A stretch of DNA of 19,340 nt, taken from NCBI GenBank assembly GCA_003542295.1, contig DPKX01000274.1, forward strand, positions 1 to 19,340. The letters run 5' to 3'. The stretch is from Candidatus Atribacter hydrocarboniphilus (lineage in GTDB: Bacteria; Atribacterota; Atribacteria; Atribacterales; Atribacteraceae). The position numbers and the translations under genes were made by a program. The notes under the pieces were generated by a model, which saw only the letters and a list, made by a program, of their open reading frames with translations, had not been told where the DNA came from and did no database searches. Shown here piece after piece: positions 10,136 to 17,537 of the stretch; position 1 is the stretch's first letter, and each line of letters begins with the position of its first letter.

Positions 10136-11800
10136 CTACATCGTTTCTGGTGCTGAAATGCCTAATAAATCCAGAGCATTTTTTAGCACCTGTCGAGTTG
10201 CACGGCATAAGTTAAGTCGAAAAGCCGTTAACTCTAAATTATCTTCATCTAAAATTCGATTATTATTATAAAAAGTATGGAATGAACCTGCTAAATCCGT
10301 CACATAGTTGCAGATCATATAGGGTTGCCGTGCTAAAGCTGATCGTTTTACCACTTCAGGAAAGTATATCAAATTTTTAGCTAATAATTTTTCCTGCTCA
10401 TTATGAAACGATTCATATTTTCGCTCTATATCTTTATTGGATAAATTTTTCTTTTCCATTTCTCGAAAAACCGAAGAGATGCGGGCATAAGCATACTGAA
10501 CGTAATATACCGGATTATCCATCGAAGTCTTTTTGGCTTGTTCAATATCAAACTCAAGGTGAGTTGCAGGATCTCTCATAAGAAAATAGTAACGGGCTAC
10601 ATCAACTCCAACTTCATCAATTAAATTGCGAAGAGGGACAAACTCACCCTGTCGAGTCGACATTCTTTCTGGTTGTCCATTTCTTAATAAAGTAACAAAC
10701 TGAACAATAAAAATTTCCAAAAAATCTTTCTTTAGACCGAGTGCATTAACCGCGGCTTTCATACGTGGAATATATCCATGATGATCGGCTCCCCAGATAT
10801 CGATTACTCTCTCAAAACCCCTTTGCCATTTATTAAAATGATAGGCAATGTCCGAGGCAAAATAAGTAGGTGATCCGTTTTCTCTGACTAATACTCGATC
10901 TTTATCATCTCCCCATTGCTGGGTTTTTAACCAAAGAGCTCCGTCCTTTTCATAAGTGAAACCTTGCTTGATTAATTGATTCAAAGCTTTTTCAACCTCA
11001 TGGTTTTGATAGAGAGTTTTTTCACTAAACCAAACATCGAAGTTAACCTGAAAGTCACTCAAATCTTTTTGTATGCTTTGTAATATTTTTGAGACCGCAT
11101 AAGAATTAAATATTTCGGTTTTTTCTTCCTTTGATAGAGATAAAAGGGTATCGCCTTTTTCTTTTTTCAAATCCTGGGCGATGTCAATCATATAATCACC
11201 CTTATATCCTCCCTCTGGTATTTCAATCTCTTCACCAAAAAGCTGTTTATAACGGCATTCCAAGGTAAGACCTAATAAATCTATCTGCCGACCGGCATCA
11301 TTTATATAATATTCTTTTTCAACTGTAAATCCGGCTTTTTTTAAAACTCTTGCCAAGGCATCACCAAAGGCCGCACATTTCCCGTGGCCTACATGGAGCG
11401 GTCCGGTTGGATTAACACTGACAAATTCTACTTGCATTTTTTCATTATTGCCAACTTGAACCGATCCATACTCATCCTTTTCCTGATATATATCCTGCAT
11501 AAATGAATAAATAATTTGATCCTTCAGAAAAAAGTTTATGAAACCTCCGCCGGCTATCTCAATAGTTGCAATGTGACCGATAGATTGATTAAGAATCGAT
11601 ACAATGTGGTTGGCAATTTCCCGGGGGGATTTTCGTGCCTTCTTAGATAACAAAAAGGCTATGTTGCTGGCAAAATCTCCATGAGCTTTATCACGAGTTG
11701 GCTCAACTGTAAAAAGTAATTCTTCGAATAAGTTTCCATATTGTTCTTTAACTACTTTTTGAAGACTTTCTTTGATAACATCGGTTATTAAACGACTCAT
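10136..11800 (-). CDS. argS: Arginyl-tRNA synthetase
   Basis: ArgS charges tRNA-Arg with arginine. It is a class I enzyme. From the ATG at 11800 (GGAG eight bases upstream; a GTG three codons earlier has no good Shine-Dalgarno) it is 554 residues, the usual length. The N-terminal Add-1 domain (about 1-110) is followed by the HIGH-type motif HVGH (136-139) inside NPTGPLHVGHGK, the KMSKS-like MSTRQG (380-385), and the C-terminal DALR anticodon-binding helices (about 425-554). The IWGADHHGYIPRM segment (335-347) is also characteristic. It heads the argS-pyrG-murI-ispE series, behind its own promoter and a long leader with a terminator-type hairpin. Confidence 0.97.
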   Translation of the reverse strand: MSRLITDVIKESLQKVVKEQYGNLFEELLFTVEPTRDKAHGDFASNIAFLLSKKARKSPREIANHIVSILNQSIGHIATIEIAGGGFINFFLKDQIIYSFMQDIYQEKDEYGSVQVGNNEKMQVEFVSVNPTGPLHVGHGKCAAFGDALARVLKKAGFTVEKEYYINDAGRQIDLLGLTLECRYKQLFGEEIEIPEGGYKGDYMIDIAQDLKKEKGDTLLSLSKEEKTEIFNSYAVSKILQSIQKDLSDFQVNFDVWFSEKTLYQNHEVEKALNQLIKQGFTYEKDGALWLKTQQWGDDKDRVLVRENGSPTYFASDIAYHFNKWQRGFERVIDIWGADHHGYIPRMKAAVNALGLKKDFLEIFIVQFVTLLRNGQPERMSTRQGEFVPLRNLIDEVGVDVARYYFLMRDPATHLEFDIEQAKKTSMDNPVYYVQYAYARISSVFREMEKKNLSNKDIERKYESFHNEQEKLLAKNLIYFPEVVKRSALARQPYMICNYVTDLAGSFHTFYNNNRILDEDNLELTAFRLNLCRATRQVLKNALDLLGISAPETM

Positions 11801-11830
11801 CTGACTCACTCCACACCAAGTTTAAAACAC

Positions 11831-11857
11831 AAAAAATGGACCCTTATTGGTCCATTT
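11831..11857 (-). terminator. Terminator-type hairpin in the argS leader (possible attenuator)
   Basis: On the minus strand a perfect nine-base-pair stem (AAATGGACC pairing with GGTCCATTT, plus-strand arms 11849-11857 and 11834-11842) with a six-base loop runs straight into six U. It lies downstream of the predicted argS promoter and about 30 bases before the argS start, so it would stop argS transcription unless prevented. A competing partner, UCCAUU (plus 11910-11915), is complementary to AAUGGA in its first arm. The control signal is not identifiable. Confidence 0.65.
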
Positions 11858-11998
11858 ATCAATATTAAATAACTTTTTTAAATTCAATTTTAATAAATAG
11901 CCGGTTTATAATGGATTTTTTAAAAAACATTTTTCAAATGCTAATAAACGCAGATGAACTATGCAAGTTGAAAATCAAAGTATGATATCTCCTGCGCC

Positions 11999-12027
11999 AT
12001 TATATATTTTTTTTTCTAATCCTTCAA
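11999..12027 (-). promoter_or_regulatory. Sigma70-type promoter for argS
   Basis: On the minus strand TTGAAG (12022-12027) and a perfect TATAAT (11999-12004) are separated by 17 bases of mostly A. Transcription would begin near 11992 and leave a leader of about 190 bases before the argS ATG. No other gene stands between it and argS. Confidence 0.75.
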
Positions 12028-12084
12028 GAAAAAAATCGAAATCACTTATTTCAATTCAATTTCTTCCTATTCCTCTTTTTTTAT

Positions 12085-12110
12085 CTCCCCTGGTAGGAGA
12101 GGATTAAGAC
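12085..12110. repeat. Degenerate CT-rich palindromic repeat copy
   Basis: CTCCCC (12085-12090) and GGAGAG (12096-12101) form a short stem around TGGTA, followed by GATTAAGAC. This matches the pattern of the copy at 3843-3880 (CC-TG-T-GGA-AGG-ATT). A nine-base string ATGAGGGTC nearby (12131-12139) also occurs at 105-113. No U-tract follows, so it is not a standard terminator for cbiA. The rest of the 372-base spacer 11801-12172 is the argS promoter and leader plus AT-rich sequence. Confidence 0.4.
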
Positions 12111-12172
12111 ATCTGGTGTCAGCAAGTTGTATGAGGGTCAATTATATAAACCTTGAAATTCAAATAATGAGT

Positions 12173-13558
12173 TTAAGAAATTAAATAAGAATGGTTTTTC
12201 TTCCATCGACGACAATGATTAAGAAAATTTGAAATTATTTCTGGATAAGCATAAAAATGTAAATGTACATAAGACGCCAAGCAATTCTTATAAATAAAAC
12301 CCGATTCCCAGGTTTTTCCTCCGGTTGGCTTTTTAACTTGGTAACTGGATTTGAGTTGAGAGCCTACCAATTCAGAATAATGAAATTCATGGCCATGCAA
12401 AACCACACCTTCCGTTGCAAGGACATTATTTCGGGTTACTTTGACTTCAACATAACCAAAGTGCTGGAGACGTTTACCCATGATCGCCTTAACGGGGAAA
12501 ATTCCCACCATTGGATAAAAACGATGGGTATAATCCTCAATTTCCTGAGTTAGATACATCATTCCTCCACATTCAGCATAAGTCGGAAGACCATTTTCGA
12601 TAGCCGATCGAATGGAATTCCGCATCGACTGGTTATAAGAGAGCCCTAAAGCGTTTGTTTCTGGGAAGCCCCCACCTAAAATAATCCCATCCAGTCCTTC
12701 AGGGAGAAATTTGTCATTAAGTGGACTAAAGGAAACCAGTTCAGCACCGGTAGAGCGGAGTGCTTCCAAACTATCAGAGTAGTAAAAATGAAATGCTCCA
12801 TCATAAGCAATTCCGATGCGAATTGTTTCTGATGGAGGTAATTTTACCTGAAAAGTTGAGCTGACATCGACTTTTTCTAAGGGTTTCATGAGGTCAATGA
12901 TCTGGTCGAGATTCACGTTTTTAAGAAGAAAATCGGCACAATGATCAAGCCATTTATCAATATCAATTATATGCCAAGCAGGGATCAGGCCCAGCTGGCG
13001 TTCTGGGATATCGAGAAATTTTTTAAAAGGAAGATGACCAACAACTGGGAGGTTACAATCTCTCTCAATGGATTCCTTAACATGATTATAATGAGTTTTA
13101 CTTGAGGTTAGATTGCAGATAATTCCCACCAGTTGAAGCTCGGGATCGTAGGTCTGAAAGCCGTGAACCAGGGCTGCCGCACTGGTTGACATCGATCGTA
13201 CATCGACTACCAAGATTACTGGTAGTTTAAGAATTTTGGCCACGTGAGCGGTGCTTGCCCAAGACTCGGTTCCTAACCCATCGAATAAACCCATGACTCC
13301 TTCAACTATGGCCATTTCACCTTTCCGAATCGACTGGAAAAATATCTTTTTTAAGTTCTCTTCTCCCAGCAAAAAAAGATCCAGGTTGTGTGGTTCATTT
13401 TTAGCAGCAGTTTGGTGATAGGAAGGATCGATGTAATCCGGCCCAATCTTAAAAGGGACAACCTGAAATTGACGGGTCAATGCCCTCATCAAGCCAAGAG
13501 CTACCGTTGTCTTCCCCGAACCACTGTAGGGAGCAGCAATGACAATTCCTCGCGTCAT
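12173..13558 (-). CDS. cbiA: Cobyrinate a,c-diamide synthase
   Basis: CbiA (CobB in aerobes) amidates the a and c side chains of cobyrinate with ATP and glutamine. The 461-residue protein has the P-loop APYSGSGKTT (9-18), the KIGPDYIDPSYH segment (37-48), the VEGVMGLFDG motif (85-94), and a C-terminal class I-like glutamine amidotransferase domain with nucleophile Cys330 in AECGGMMYL and the GHEFHYS motif (389-395) carrying the partner His. I use cbiA because the neighbouring genes are those of the anaerobic pathway. The ATG has AAAGGA about ten bases upstream. It is transcribed away from the other B12 genes from its own promoter and has no riboswitch in front, unlike the cbiC operon. Confidence 0.96.
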   Translation of the reverse strand: MTRGIVIAAPYSGSGKTTVALGLMRALTRQFQVVPFKIGPDYIDPSYHQTAAKNEPHNLDLFLLGEENLKKIFFQSIRKGEMAIVEGVMGLFDGLGTESWASTAHVAKILKLPVILVVDVRSMSTSAAALVHGFQTYDPELQLVGIICNLTSSKTHYNHVKESIERDCNLPVVGHLPFKKFLDIPERQLGLIPAWHIIDIDKWLDHCADFLLKNVNLDQIIDLMKPLEKVDVSSTFQVKLPPSETIRIGIAYDGAFHFYYSDSLEALRSTGAELVSFSPLNDKFLPEGLDGIILGGGFPETNALGLSYNQSMRNSIRSAIENGLPTYAECGGMMYLTQEIEDYTHRFYPMVGIFPVKAIMGKRLQHFGYVEVKVTRNNVLATEGVVLHGHEFHYSELVGSQLKSSYQVKKPTGGKTWESGFIYKNCLASYVHLHFYAYPEIISNFLNHCRRWKKNHSYLIS

Positions 13559-13575
13559 CTTTGTAACATCCTTTG

Positions 13576-13604
13576 ATAATATTTTAAGAGAAACCCCTTG
13601 TCAA
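13576..13604 (-). promoter_or_regulatory. Sigma70-type promoter for cbiA
   Basis: On the minus strand a perfect TTGACA (13599-13604) and TATTAT (13576-13581) are separated by 17 bases. The predicted start, near 13569, leaves a leader of only about 11 bases before the cbiA ATG, so the Shine-Dalgarno AAAGGA (13569-13574) begins right at or before the 5' end of the message. Confidence 0.75.
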
Positions 13605-13626
13605 ATTGAAAATAATGATTTAATCT
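13598..13626 (+). promoter_or_regulatory. Promoter for the riboswitch and cbi operon
   Basis: TTGTCA (13598-13603) and TAATCT (13621-13626) are separated by 17 bases and would start transcription near 13633, about 20 bases before the riboswitch. The -10 is weaker than consensus. Its -35 occupies almost the same bases as the -35 of the divergent cbiA promoter. Confidence 0.55.
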
Positions 13627-13650
13627 ACCATGTGATGAAGATAAAAACAA

Positions 13651-13822
13651 CTGAATAGAAACATTCAACGGGTGTTCGGGAAACCGGTGAAAATCCGGTG
13701 TGGTCCCGCCACTGTGAGAAGGAACGAAAGGTTTGTTATGCCACCGGCGATTTCGCTGGGAAGGAAAACCGAGTAGGAAAAAGCTTTCAAGCCAGGAGAC
13801 CGGCCCGGGGAATATCTCAGTG
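13651..13822 (+). ncRNA. Cobalamin riboswitch (aptamer)
   Basis: This is a cobalamin-binding leader RNA. Its conserved core elements appear in order: GGTG (13671-13674), GGTGAAAATCCGGTG (13686-13700), GGTCCCGCCACTGTGA (13702-13717), GCCACCGGCGA, GGGAAGG (13758-13764), GAGTAGG (13771-13777), and the B12-box AAGCCAGGAGACC (13789-13801). A closing P1 helix is possible between ACTGA/CATTC on the 5' side (13650-13666) and GAATATCTCAGT (13810-13821). It precedes a terminator and the cbiC operon, so cobalamin should reduce expression of the pathway. Confidence 0.96.
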
Positions 13823-13861
13823 TTCAGCTTTTGCGCGAGACGGAAGCTGAAATATTTTTTT
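13823..13861 (+). terminator. Rho-independent terminator, riboswitch expression platform
   Basis: TTCAGCTT (13823-13830) pairs perfectly with AAGCTGAA (13844-13851) and is followed by a U-tract (13855-13861). CTGAA at 13651-13655 in the riboswitch 5' strand is complementary to TTCAG at 13823-13827, giving a plausible antiterminator that exists only when P1 is open. This supports transcriptional attenuation when cobalamin is bound. Confidence 0.88.
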
Positions 13862-13863
13862 GA

Positions 13864-13909
13864 TATCGACCCGGGTCATCAGGCTTTTTAATATTGAAAG
13901 AGGTCGATA
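13864..13909 (+). promoter_or_regulatory. Hairpin over the cbiC ribosome-binding site
   Basis: TATCGACC (13864-13871) is perfectly complementary to GGTCGATA (13902-13909). The second arm includes the last two G of the cbiC Shine-Dalgarno AAAGAGG (13897-13903) and the spacer up to the ATG. A nested palindrome GACCCGGGTC (13868-13877) could compete with it. It lies after the riboswitch terminator and might add translational control; this is an inference from complementarity. Confidence 0.4.
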
Positions 13910-13911
13910 GG

Positions 13912-14535
13912 ATGGATTCCATAGAATCACGGAGTCTTCAACTGATTAAAACCGTTTTAGATCACTATTCTCTTCCTGATTATGGTCGTTTTCTCGTCGA
14001 GCGAGCCGTTCACGCAACCGCTGATTTTTCGATCGCTTCACTTTTTGTTATTCAACCAGGTTTCATTGAGACCTCAATGAATAAAATCGAAGCCGGTTCC
14101 GAAATTTATTGTGATACCGAAATGGTTTCTAGTGGAATATCTCCTCGTCTCCTTCAGCAATATGGAATCAAACTCACTGTTTTCGTTCATGAACAGGAAT
14201 GTTATACCCGGGCTCGACGAGAGAATATTACCCGTTCAGAATCAGCTGTAGATTTGAGTTGTGAAAAAAACATCCGAAAATTTATTTTTGGAAATGCTCC
14301 AACTGGTCTCCTTCGATTAGTTCAACATATCAACCAGGGATATCAGGTTGACTTTGTCATTGGCATGCCGGTTGGTTTTATCTCGGCAGCTATTTCTAAA
14401 AAACAATTGTTACAAACCGGTGTTCCAGCTGTAGTTCTTTCCGGTCCCCGGGGAGGAAGTTCTATAGCTGCTTCAGTTTTCAATGCACTTCTTAAAAAAA
14501 AGTTAGAAGAAAATGGAATGGAGATTAAAGGATGA
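13912..14535 (+). CDS. cbiC: Cobalt-precorrin-8 methylmutase
   Basis: CbiC moves a methyl group from C11 to C12, giving cobyrinate (CobH in aerobes). From the ATG at 13912, with AAAGAGG eight bases upstream, it is 207 residues, the usual length. An upstream in-frame TTG at 13894 would include the Shine-Dalgarno and is rejected. The catalytic His34 sits in RAVHATADFS (31-40), followed by the conserved region ending in a GGSSIAAS-like glycine loop near the C terminus (PRGGSSIAASVFNALL). It is the first gene of the riboswitch-controlled operon and overlaps cbiD by four bases (ATGA). Its reaction comes late in the pathway although the gene is first. Confidence 0.95.
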   Translation: MDSIESRSLQLIKTVLDHYSLPDYGRFLVERAVHATADFSIASLFVIQPGFIETSMNKIEAGSEIYCDTEMVSSGISPRLLQQYGIKLTVFVHEQECYTRARRENITRSESAVDLSCEKNIRKFIFGNAPTGLLRLVQHINQGYQVDFVIGMPVGFISAAISKKQLLQTGVPAVVLSGPRGGSSIAASVFNALLKKKLEENGMEIKG

Positions 14536-15593
14536 AATTGGGAATCACCACTGGAACTTGTGCATCGGCTGCCGCTCTTGGAGCACTTTTTAAAGCCTTA
14601 GGAAAAGACCCTTCTTATGTCAAGACTCAGCTCCCCAATGGAGAATATATCGACGTTGAAATTATTCAAGCTGGAGTAAGATCCGATGGACACTATTTCT
14701 CAATGGTGAAAAAGTATGCCGGTGATGACCCGGATGTCACCGATGGTATATTGATCGGTGCTTCTCTCCTCCTAAAACCAGGAAAACAGAATATCTCGAT
14801 TATTGGGGGAGTAGGAGTTGGAAAAGTAACCAAACCAGGGTTGTATCTCGAACCAGGAGAATGGGCTATTAATCCAGTTCCCAAAAAACAAATCACCGAT
14901 AACTTACTGCGATTTCTTCCCAAATATTGGGACCTTCAGGTTGAAATATACGTTCCGAATGGACAGAAGATAGCAACCCAAACTTTCAATTCCGAGCTGG
15001 GTATTGAAGGCGGTATTTCTATCTTAGGAACCACGGGAAGAGTCTTCCCCATGTCGCAAAGTTCTTATATGGAAACGATTCGCCTTCAAATCCGTCAACG
15101 AATCGCTCTTGGTTTTCAAACCTTAGTCTTGGTTCCTGGTAACTATGGAGAAAAATTTGCCCAAGGCCTTGGCTGGGGTTCTCAACAAATCATCCGTATT
15201 TCTGGGTATATAGGATTTGCTCTGGATACTGCCCGAATCGAGGGAGCAAAAAAAGTTATTGCGATTGGTCAGGTTGGTAAAATGGTAAAAATTGCTGGTG
15301 GAATTTTTAACACACATAACGAGGTGGCCGATGCCCGACGAGAAATACTATTTGCCCATTTAGTTCGATTTGGTTTACCAAATCAATTTTTTGATGATAT
15401 TTGGTTAGCTACCACTGCTGAACAGGGTTCTCAAATCTTAATTAGCTGGCCATCGGCTGCTCAATTCTGGGATTATCTTGCCCATGAAATTGCTCAAAAA
15501 ATTAAAAAAAGAGTTAAAAGTCAGTTATCGGTTGAGGTACACATTTTCTCCCTTAAGCAAGGTCTCTTAGGAAAGGATGTTCTTGATGAATAG
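14532..15593 (+). CDS. cbiD: Cobalt-precorrin-5B C1-methyltransferase
   Basis: CbiD methylates C1 of the corrin ring with S-adenosylmethionine in the anaerobic pathway; it is not related to the other precorrin methyltransferases. The 353-residue length is normal. The N-terminal signature GITTGTCASAAALGA (4-18) is clear, and GVGVGKVTKPGL and PGNYGEKFA further on also match the family. The start ATG overlaps the cbiC stop and has GGAG eight bases upstream. CbiD is found only in the anaerobic, early cobalt route, and it is the main reason for assigning that route here. The 3' end overlaps the next gene. Confidence 0.96.
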   Translation: MKLGITTGTCASAAALGALFKALGKDPSYVKTQLPNGEYIDVEIIQAGVRSDGHYFSMVKKYAGDDPDVTDGILIGASLLLKPGKQNISIIGGVGVGKVTKPGLYLEPGEWAINPVPKKQITDNLLRFLPKYWDLQVEIYVPNGQKIATQTFNSELGIEGGISILGTTGRVFPMSQSSYMETIRLQIRQRIALGFQTLVLVPGNYGEKFAQGLGWGSQQIIRISGYIGFALDTARIEGAKKVIAIGQVGKMVKIAGGIFNTHNEVADARREILFAHLVRFGLPNQFFDDIWLATTAEQGSQILISWPSAAQFWDYLAHEIAQKIKKRVKSQLSVEVHIFSLKQGLLGKDVLDE

Positions 15594-16779
15594 GATCGTT
15601 TTTATCAGTGCCGGTCCGGGAAATCCTCAATATCTGCTTCCCATAGCTCACCAGGTCATTGCTCAATCCCAGGTTTTAATCGGACGACCTGACTTGCTTG
15701 ATTTATGGGAACATCAAAATAAAGTTAAGTTAACGATCAATATGGACAGTTTGTTCCATCAATTGATCGAATTTCAAAAAAAATATGAATTGACTGCAGT
15801 TTTGATATCCGGTGACGCAACACTCTTTAGCTTGCTGAATGATATTCACTTTCCCCTCAATATCGAAGTTATCCCAGGAATTAGTAGCTTTCAGTATTTT
15901 TGCAGTCGTTTAAAAATAAACTGGAACACTCTTAAAATTATTAATTTGCATGGTAACAAAAATCTCGCACCGTTCATTCTCGCTTTGGAACAAGGGTATG
16001 AAATGATGGTCTTTACCGGTGGCCTTCATTCGGCAACCAATCTTCTAAAAATTGCCGCTTTGGTTTCTCCCAACCGGATGGGTGCGTTGGGTGTTAACTT
16101 GTCTCTTCCTGGGGAATTCATCCAATCGGGTTCTGTTCAAGAACTCTACAATATTTACCTTTCCGAAAGCGATCTTGCCCTCATTTACCTTTCACCAGGA
16201 GAGAAAAAAGGCATTGGATTTTTTGAGGACGAGGATTATTTTCGCACTAATATCCCTTTTTCAAAAAAAGAAACCAGAATGATGGTTTGCTCATTACTGG
16301 AACTCTCACCAGCCATGACTGTGCTGGAGATCGGAGGAGGTTCAGGCGGTATTACCATCGATATTGCTCGACGGATATCCGAAGGTATTTTATTTTCCCT
16401 GGAAAAAAATCAAGAAGCTTTTCAACTCATTCAAAAAAATTGTGAGCGTTTTAGGATCGATAATGTTCAATGCATCCATGGTACAGCACCGAACGACATT
16501 CCCCAAAAGCTCTTCGATCGCATATTTATTGGTGGAAGTGGAGGCTCTCTTTCCTCGATTATCGAAAATAGTTCTAAACTATTAAAAAAAGGAGGAATTT
16601 TGGTTATGACTGCTCTATCTCTATTACATGTGACTGAGGGTCTGAATAGATTTAAGAATAACCCTTTTCAGGCTTTATCGGTTTTTCAACAAAGCATATC
16701 CCGGATTGATCCCAATGATAAAAACTTGATGATGAAATCTCTCAATCCCATTTTTTTTATAAAGGCAGTTAAATCATGA
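15586..16779 (+). CDS. cbiET: Fused cobalt-precorrin-7 C5-methyltransferase / cobalt-precorrin-6B C15-methyltransferase (CbiE-CbiT)
   Basis: The first half (about 1-205) is CbiE, a tetrapyrrole methylase with SAGPGNPQYL (8-17), SGDATLFSLL (75-84) and VIPGISSFQYF (95-105). The second half (about 210-397) is CbiT, with DYFRTNIPFSKKETR leading to the Rossmann SAM loop LEIGGGSGGITIDIA (247-261). CbiT methylates C15 and removes the C12 acetate carboxyl; CbiE methylates C5. The fusion matches the CobL arrangement. I choose the ATG at 15586, with GGAAAGG nine bases upstream, overlapping cbiD by eight bases; an ATG at 15577 touches that Shine-Dalgarno sequence. No frameshift is seen between the domains. 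Confidence 0.94.
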   Translation: MNRIVFISAGPGNPQYLLPIAHQVIAQSQVLIGRPDLLDLWEHQNKVKLTINMDSLFHQLIEFQKKYELTAVLISGDATLFSLLNDIHFPLNIEVIPGISSFQYFCSRLKINWNTLKIINLHGNKNLAPFILALEQGYEMMVFTGGLHSATNLLKIAALVSPNRMGALGVNLSLPGEFIQSGSVQELYNIYLSESDLALIYLSPGEKKGIGFFEDEDYFRTNIPFSKKETRMMVCSLLELSPAMTVLEIGGGSGGITIDIARRISEGILFSLEKNQEAFQLIQKNCERFRIDNVQCIHGTAPNDIPQKLFDRIFIGGSGGSLSSIIENSSKLLKKGGILVMTALSLLHVTEGLNRFKNNPFQALSVFQQSISRIDPNDKNLMMKSLNPIFFIKAVKS

Positions 16780-17537
16780 CCCCGGTCTATTTTGTCGGAG
16801 CAGGACCAGGAGATCCTCAACTCATAACCATAAAAGGGAAAATGCTTTTAGAAAAAGCTGATTGTGTTATCTTTGCCGGGTCTTTGGTGAACCAAGAAAT
16901 TTTAAAAGTGTGTTCTCCTCAGACGATATTACTTGACAGTTCAACCCTAACATTCGAAGAAATCATTGATTATATGGTCCAAGAAGTCTCTCAAAATCAT
17001 GTCGTTATTCGACTTCACTCGGGAGATCCTTCCTTGTATGGAGCAATCCAGGAACAAATGAATGAATTAGATAACCGCGGAATCAACTATCAAGTCATAC
17101 CCGGTGTGTCTTCGGTCGGTGCAGTGGCTTCCAGGATTAAAAAGGAATACACTCTTCCCCATGGGACTCAAACTTTGATCATTACTCGAATGGGCGGGCA
17201 AACTCCTGTACCAAAAAGCGAACAGCTTTCAACCCTGGCAGGTCATCGAACATCGATGGTCATCCTCCTCAGCATTGGTTTTATCGATCAGGTGGTTGAA
17301 GAATTATCAAAAATTTATCCAATAGAGACCCCAATAATCTGCGCTTATCGAGTAACTTGGCCGGATGAACGTATTATTCAGAGTACATTGGAAAAAATTT
17401 CTCAAGCAGTGAAAGAGGCTGGGATCCACCGTTCTGCAACGCTTCTAATTGGACCTTTTTTAAATCATTCGGAGCACTATCGATCATATCTTTATGGAGA
17501 CTGGATAAATGAAAACCGTCATCTTCCCTTTTCATAA
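16776..17537 (+). CDS. cbiF: Cobalt-precorrin-4 C11-methyltransferase
   Basis: CbiF (CobM) methylates C11 using S-adenosylmethionine. The 253-residue protein is a standard tetrapyrrole methylase. The N-terminal loop VYFVGAGPGDPQLITIKG (4-21) and the RLHSGDPSLYGAIQEQ motif (79-94) build the SAM site, and IPGVSSVGAVASR (108-120) and LPHGTQTLIITRMGGQTPVP (127-146) match CbiF/CobM rather than CbiL or CbiH. The ATG overlaps the cbiET stop by four bases (ATGA), with AAAGG about ten bases upstream. The 3' end overlaps the next gene by 29 bases. Confidence 0.95.
   Translation: MTPVYFVGAGPGDPQLITIKGKMLLEKADCVIFAGSLVNQEILKVCSPQTILLDSSTLTFEEIIDYMVQEVSQNHVVIRLHSGDPSLYGAIQEQMNELDNRGINYQVIPGVSSVGAVASRIKKEYTLPHGTQTLIITRMGGQTPVPKSEQLSTLAGHRTSMVILLSIGFIDQVVEELSKIYPIETPIICAYRVTWPDERIIQSTLEKISQAVKEAGIHRSATLLIGPFLNHSEHYRSYLYGDWINENRHLPFS

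Noticed and set aside
11945..11996. Possible three-way junction RNA at the argS leader (CGCAG/CTGCG outer stem with two inner four-pair stems).
   Set aside because: The outer 5' arm lies at 11992-11996, at or before the predicted transcription start, so it may not be transcribed; the inner stems are too short to rely on.
12153..12163. Perfect palindrome TTGAAATTCAA just behind cbiA as an operator or terminator.
   Set aside because: It is short, AT-rich and has no U-tract or second copy, so chance is likely.
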